Assembly: GCA_043755815.1 (NCBI GenBank)
Contig: JAYUSF010000093.1
Coordinates: forward strand, 1 to 6,583
DNA length: 6,583 nt
Reading direction: 5' to 3'
DNA from: CAIWAH01 sp043755815
GTDB taxonomy: Bacteria; Verrucomicrobiota; Verrucomicrobiia; Limisphaerales; UBA9464
Below, in pieces: positions 5,288-6,583 of the stretch (its first letter is position 1; every line of letters begins with the position of its first letter). Below the pieces are notes generated by a model. It saw only the letters and a list, made by a program, of their open reading frames with translations. It had not been told where the DNA came from and did no database searches. The position numbers and the translations under genes are program-made.

Positions 5288-6583
5288 TCACGGAGAATCC
5301 ACCAGCAGCGTCACCTCGTTGCTCGGTGTGCTGCCGCCGGGGCCGGTGACCACGACCCGGTAATTGCCGGCGTCGGTGAGCTTGGCGCTGAAGAAGATCA
5401 GGGTGGCCGACGTTTTGCCCGCCAGGGGTTTGCCATCGCGCTGCCATTCGTAGGTGAACGGGCCGGTGCCCTCCACCTTCACGGTGAACGAGGCCAGCTT
5501 GCCGGCCAGAACGGTCTGGTCCGCGGGTTGTTGGACGATCACCGGCGCCGTCGAACTCCCGCCCGCTTCGCGGAGCCGGAAGAATCGCGTCGCCGAGGCA
5601 GAACCGGGCGTGCGGACGGTCATCGCGGCCTGGGTGGCGGAAAAGGTTTGGGCCGTGGTCCAGGAATTGAAGTCAGTGGTCGCCTCCAGGACGTAGCTGC
5701 GCCCCGGGGTGACGCTGAGATCGGCATCGAGTTCGGCCGTCGGCAAGATGCGGAGGCGCAGCAACCGCAGGCTCACGACGACGGGATTTACCGTGACGAC
5801 GGCAGGCTGGCTGGTGGCCTGGCCGGCGCTGTTTCTGACCACGACGACGTAGCTGCCGGCATTCGTCAGATGGGCATTCGCATAGGCGAGGGTCGCCGCT
5901 GTTGCGCCCGGCAGGTCCGCATCGCCTCTTCGCCATTGGTAGGTCATCGGCGTCGAGCCGGTCGCCGTCACGCTGAGCTGGAGGGGTTGGCCCTCCGAAA
6001 CGGTCACGCTTTGCGGCTGAGCGGTGATGGCCGGGGCAACAGCGACCGCATTCACGGTCAGCTTGGCCACCTGACTGGTGGCGCTGCCCGCCGGGTTACT
6101 GACGATCACCCGGTAATCCCCGGCGTCGGTGGTCTGGAGGTTCGCGAGCGAGTAAGTGCTGCCGGTCGCGAGCGGGATGTTCTGGGTGTTACGTTGCCAT
6201 TGGTAGGTAAAGGGAGCGGTTCCGGACACGGTGACGCTGAAGGTCACCGCCTGCCCCACGGTCACCGTCGCCGGCTGCGGGTGCGCCGTGATGGTCGGGG
6301 CGACGACGGCCGGGTTAACGGTCAGCTTGGCCGCCTGGCTGGTGGCGCTGCCGGCGGAGTTGCTGACGATCACCCGGTAGTCGCCCGCGTTGGCCAGCTG
6401 CGCACTGGCAAGAGGATAGGTGGCGCCGGTGGCGTTGGGTAAGTTCTGGCTGTTGCGCTGCCACTGGTAGGTGAACGGCTGGGTTCCAGAGACGGTGACG
6501 CCGAAGGTCACCGCCTGCCCCACGGTCACCGTCGCCGGCTGCGGGTGCGCCGTGATGGTGGGGGCAACAACGACGGCGTCGGA
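5288..6583 (-). CDS. Secreted Ig-like repeat protein, 5' partial
   Basis: The frame is open from the right edge (6583) to TGA at 5290-5288, giving 431 residues; the start and signal peptide lie outside the window. Three Ig-like repeats of exactly 88 residues occupy 8-95, 96-183 and 184-271. Each has the order P-x-I-T-A-x-P-Q, G-Q-x-x-x-x-x-V-x-x-x-G, T-Y-Q-W-x-R, then AG-x-Y-x-V-x-V-x-N-x-AG-x-ATSQ. Residues 272-346 (LRLLRLRILP to RFFRLREAGG) are a different module with SYVLEATTDFNSWTT and RFFRLR, the kind usually seen near the C-terminus. A fourth, more diverged Ig-like unit (YEWQRDGKPLAGK, DAGNYRVVVTGPGG) ends the protein at 431. Such proteins are usually extracellular and bind surfaces or polysaccharide; this role is inferred. 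The next gene on the same strand starts 211 bases downstream, so co-transcription is uncertain. Confidence 0.9.
   Translation of the reverse strand, partial: SDAVVVAPTITAHPQPATVTVGQAVTFGVTVSGTQPFTYQWQRNSQNLPNATGATYPLASAQLANAGDYRVIVSNSAGSATSQAAKLTVNPAVVAPTITAHPQPATVTVGQAVTFSVTVSGTAPFTYQWQRNTQNIPLATGSTYSLANLQTTDAGDYRVIVSNPAGSATSQVAKLTVNAVAVAPAITAQPQSVTVSEGQPLQLSVTATGSTPMTYQWRRGDADLPGATAATLAYANAHLTNAGSYVVVVRNSAGQATSQPAVVTVNPVVVSLRLLRLRILPTAELDADLSVTPGRSYVLEATTDFNSWTTAQTFSATQAAMTVRTPGSASATRFFRLREAGGSSTAPVIVQQPADQTVLAGKLASFTVKVEGTGPFTYEWQRDGKPLAGKTSATLIFFSAKLTDAGNYRVVVTGPGGSTPSNEVTLLVDSP
6239..6295 (-). repeat. 57-bp exact direct repeat, copy A, within Ig repeat 2
   Basis: These 57 bases are identical to 6503-6559. 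The two lie 264 bases apart, which is exactly 88 codons, and cover the start of two Ig-like repeats (PTITAHPQPATVTVGQAVTF). The rest of the two 264-base units is similar but with several changes. Confidence 0.9.
6503..6559 (-). repeat. 57-bp exact direct repeat, copy B, within Ig repeat 1
   Basis: This is the partner of 6239-6295, with no mismatch over 57 bases. Identity at the DNA level, including third codon positions, points to recent duplication or gene conversion between neighbouring Ig repeats. Confidence 0.9.

Noticed and set aside
4348..5349. Long plus-strand open frame opposite DUF1080
   Set aside because: It is the antisense shadow of the DUF1080 gene in GC-rich DNA; the minus strand has recognisable family motifs and a signal peptide.
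4844..6442. 532-residue plus-strand open frame opposite the Ig gene
   Set aside because: Its Gly/Arg/His-rich repeats mirror the Ig repeats on the other strand, which give clear Ig signatures.

Overview
The window looks like a piece of a GC-rich genome from the Verrucomicrobiota/Planctomycetota side of the bacterial tree. The grounds are content, not a search: a 3-keto-disaccharide hydrolase (DUF1080) protein, long runs of secreted Ig-like repeats, a small secreted protein with a DTDGDGxPD calcium-binding motif ending in an FYR-type module, and an RHS/YD-repeat giant. The phylum assignment is inference from family distribution.

Layout. 1-2996 (+) is the 3' end of an RHS/YD-repeat gene whose start lies upstream of the window. 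It holds YD repeats, an extra two-copy beta-type insert, the conserved RHS core ending in DPTG, and a 215-residue variable tail that is probably a polymorphic-toxin tip. Five short DNA repeats (three copies of one palindrome, two separate heptamer tracts) are embedded in frame in the coding sequence. 2997-3514 has no confident gene; it has a strong hairpin 46 bases after the RHS stop, then a C-rich stretch. 3515-4324 (+) is a 269-residue secreted protein. 4325-4503 is a convergent gap without a clear terminator. 4504-5076 (-) is a short DUF1080 protein that seems to have lost the middle of its fold by an in-frame deletion. 5077-5287 is a spacer. 5288-6583 (-) is the 3' part of a secreted Ig-like repeat protein that runs off the right edge.

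How they fit together. No shared pathway is evident. Three of the four genes encode surface or secreted proteins with repeat architecture; DUF1080 has a signal peptide and would act on sugars outside the cytoplasm if still functional. The most interesting parts are the RHS gene, as a host for mobile short repeats and a swapped low-GC toxin tip with a degenerate colicin M-like motif and no obvious immunity gene behind it, and the internally deleted DUF1080 gene.
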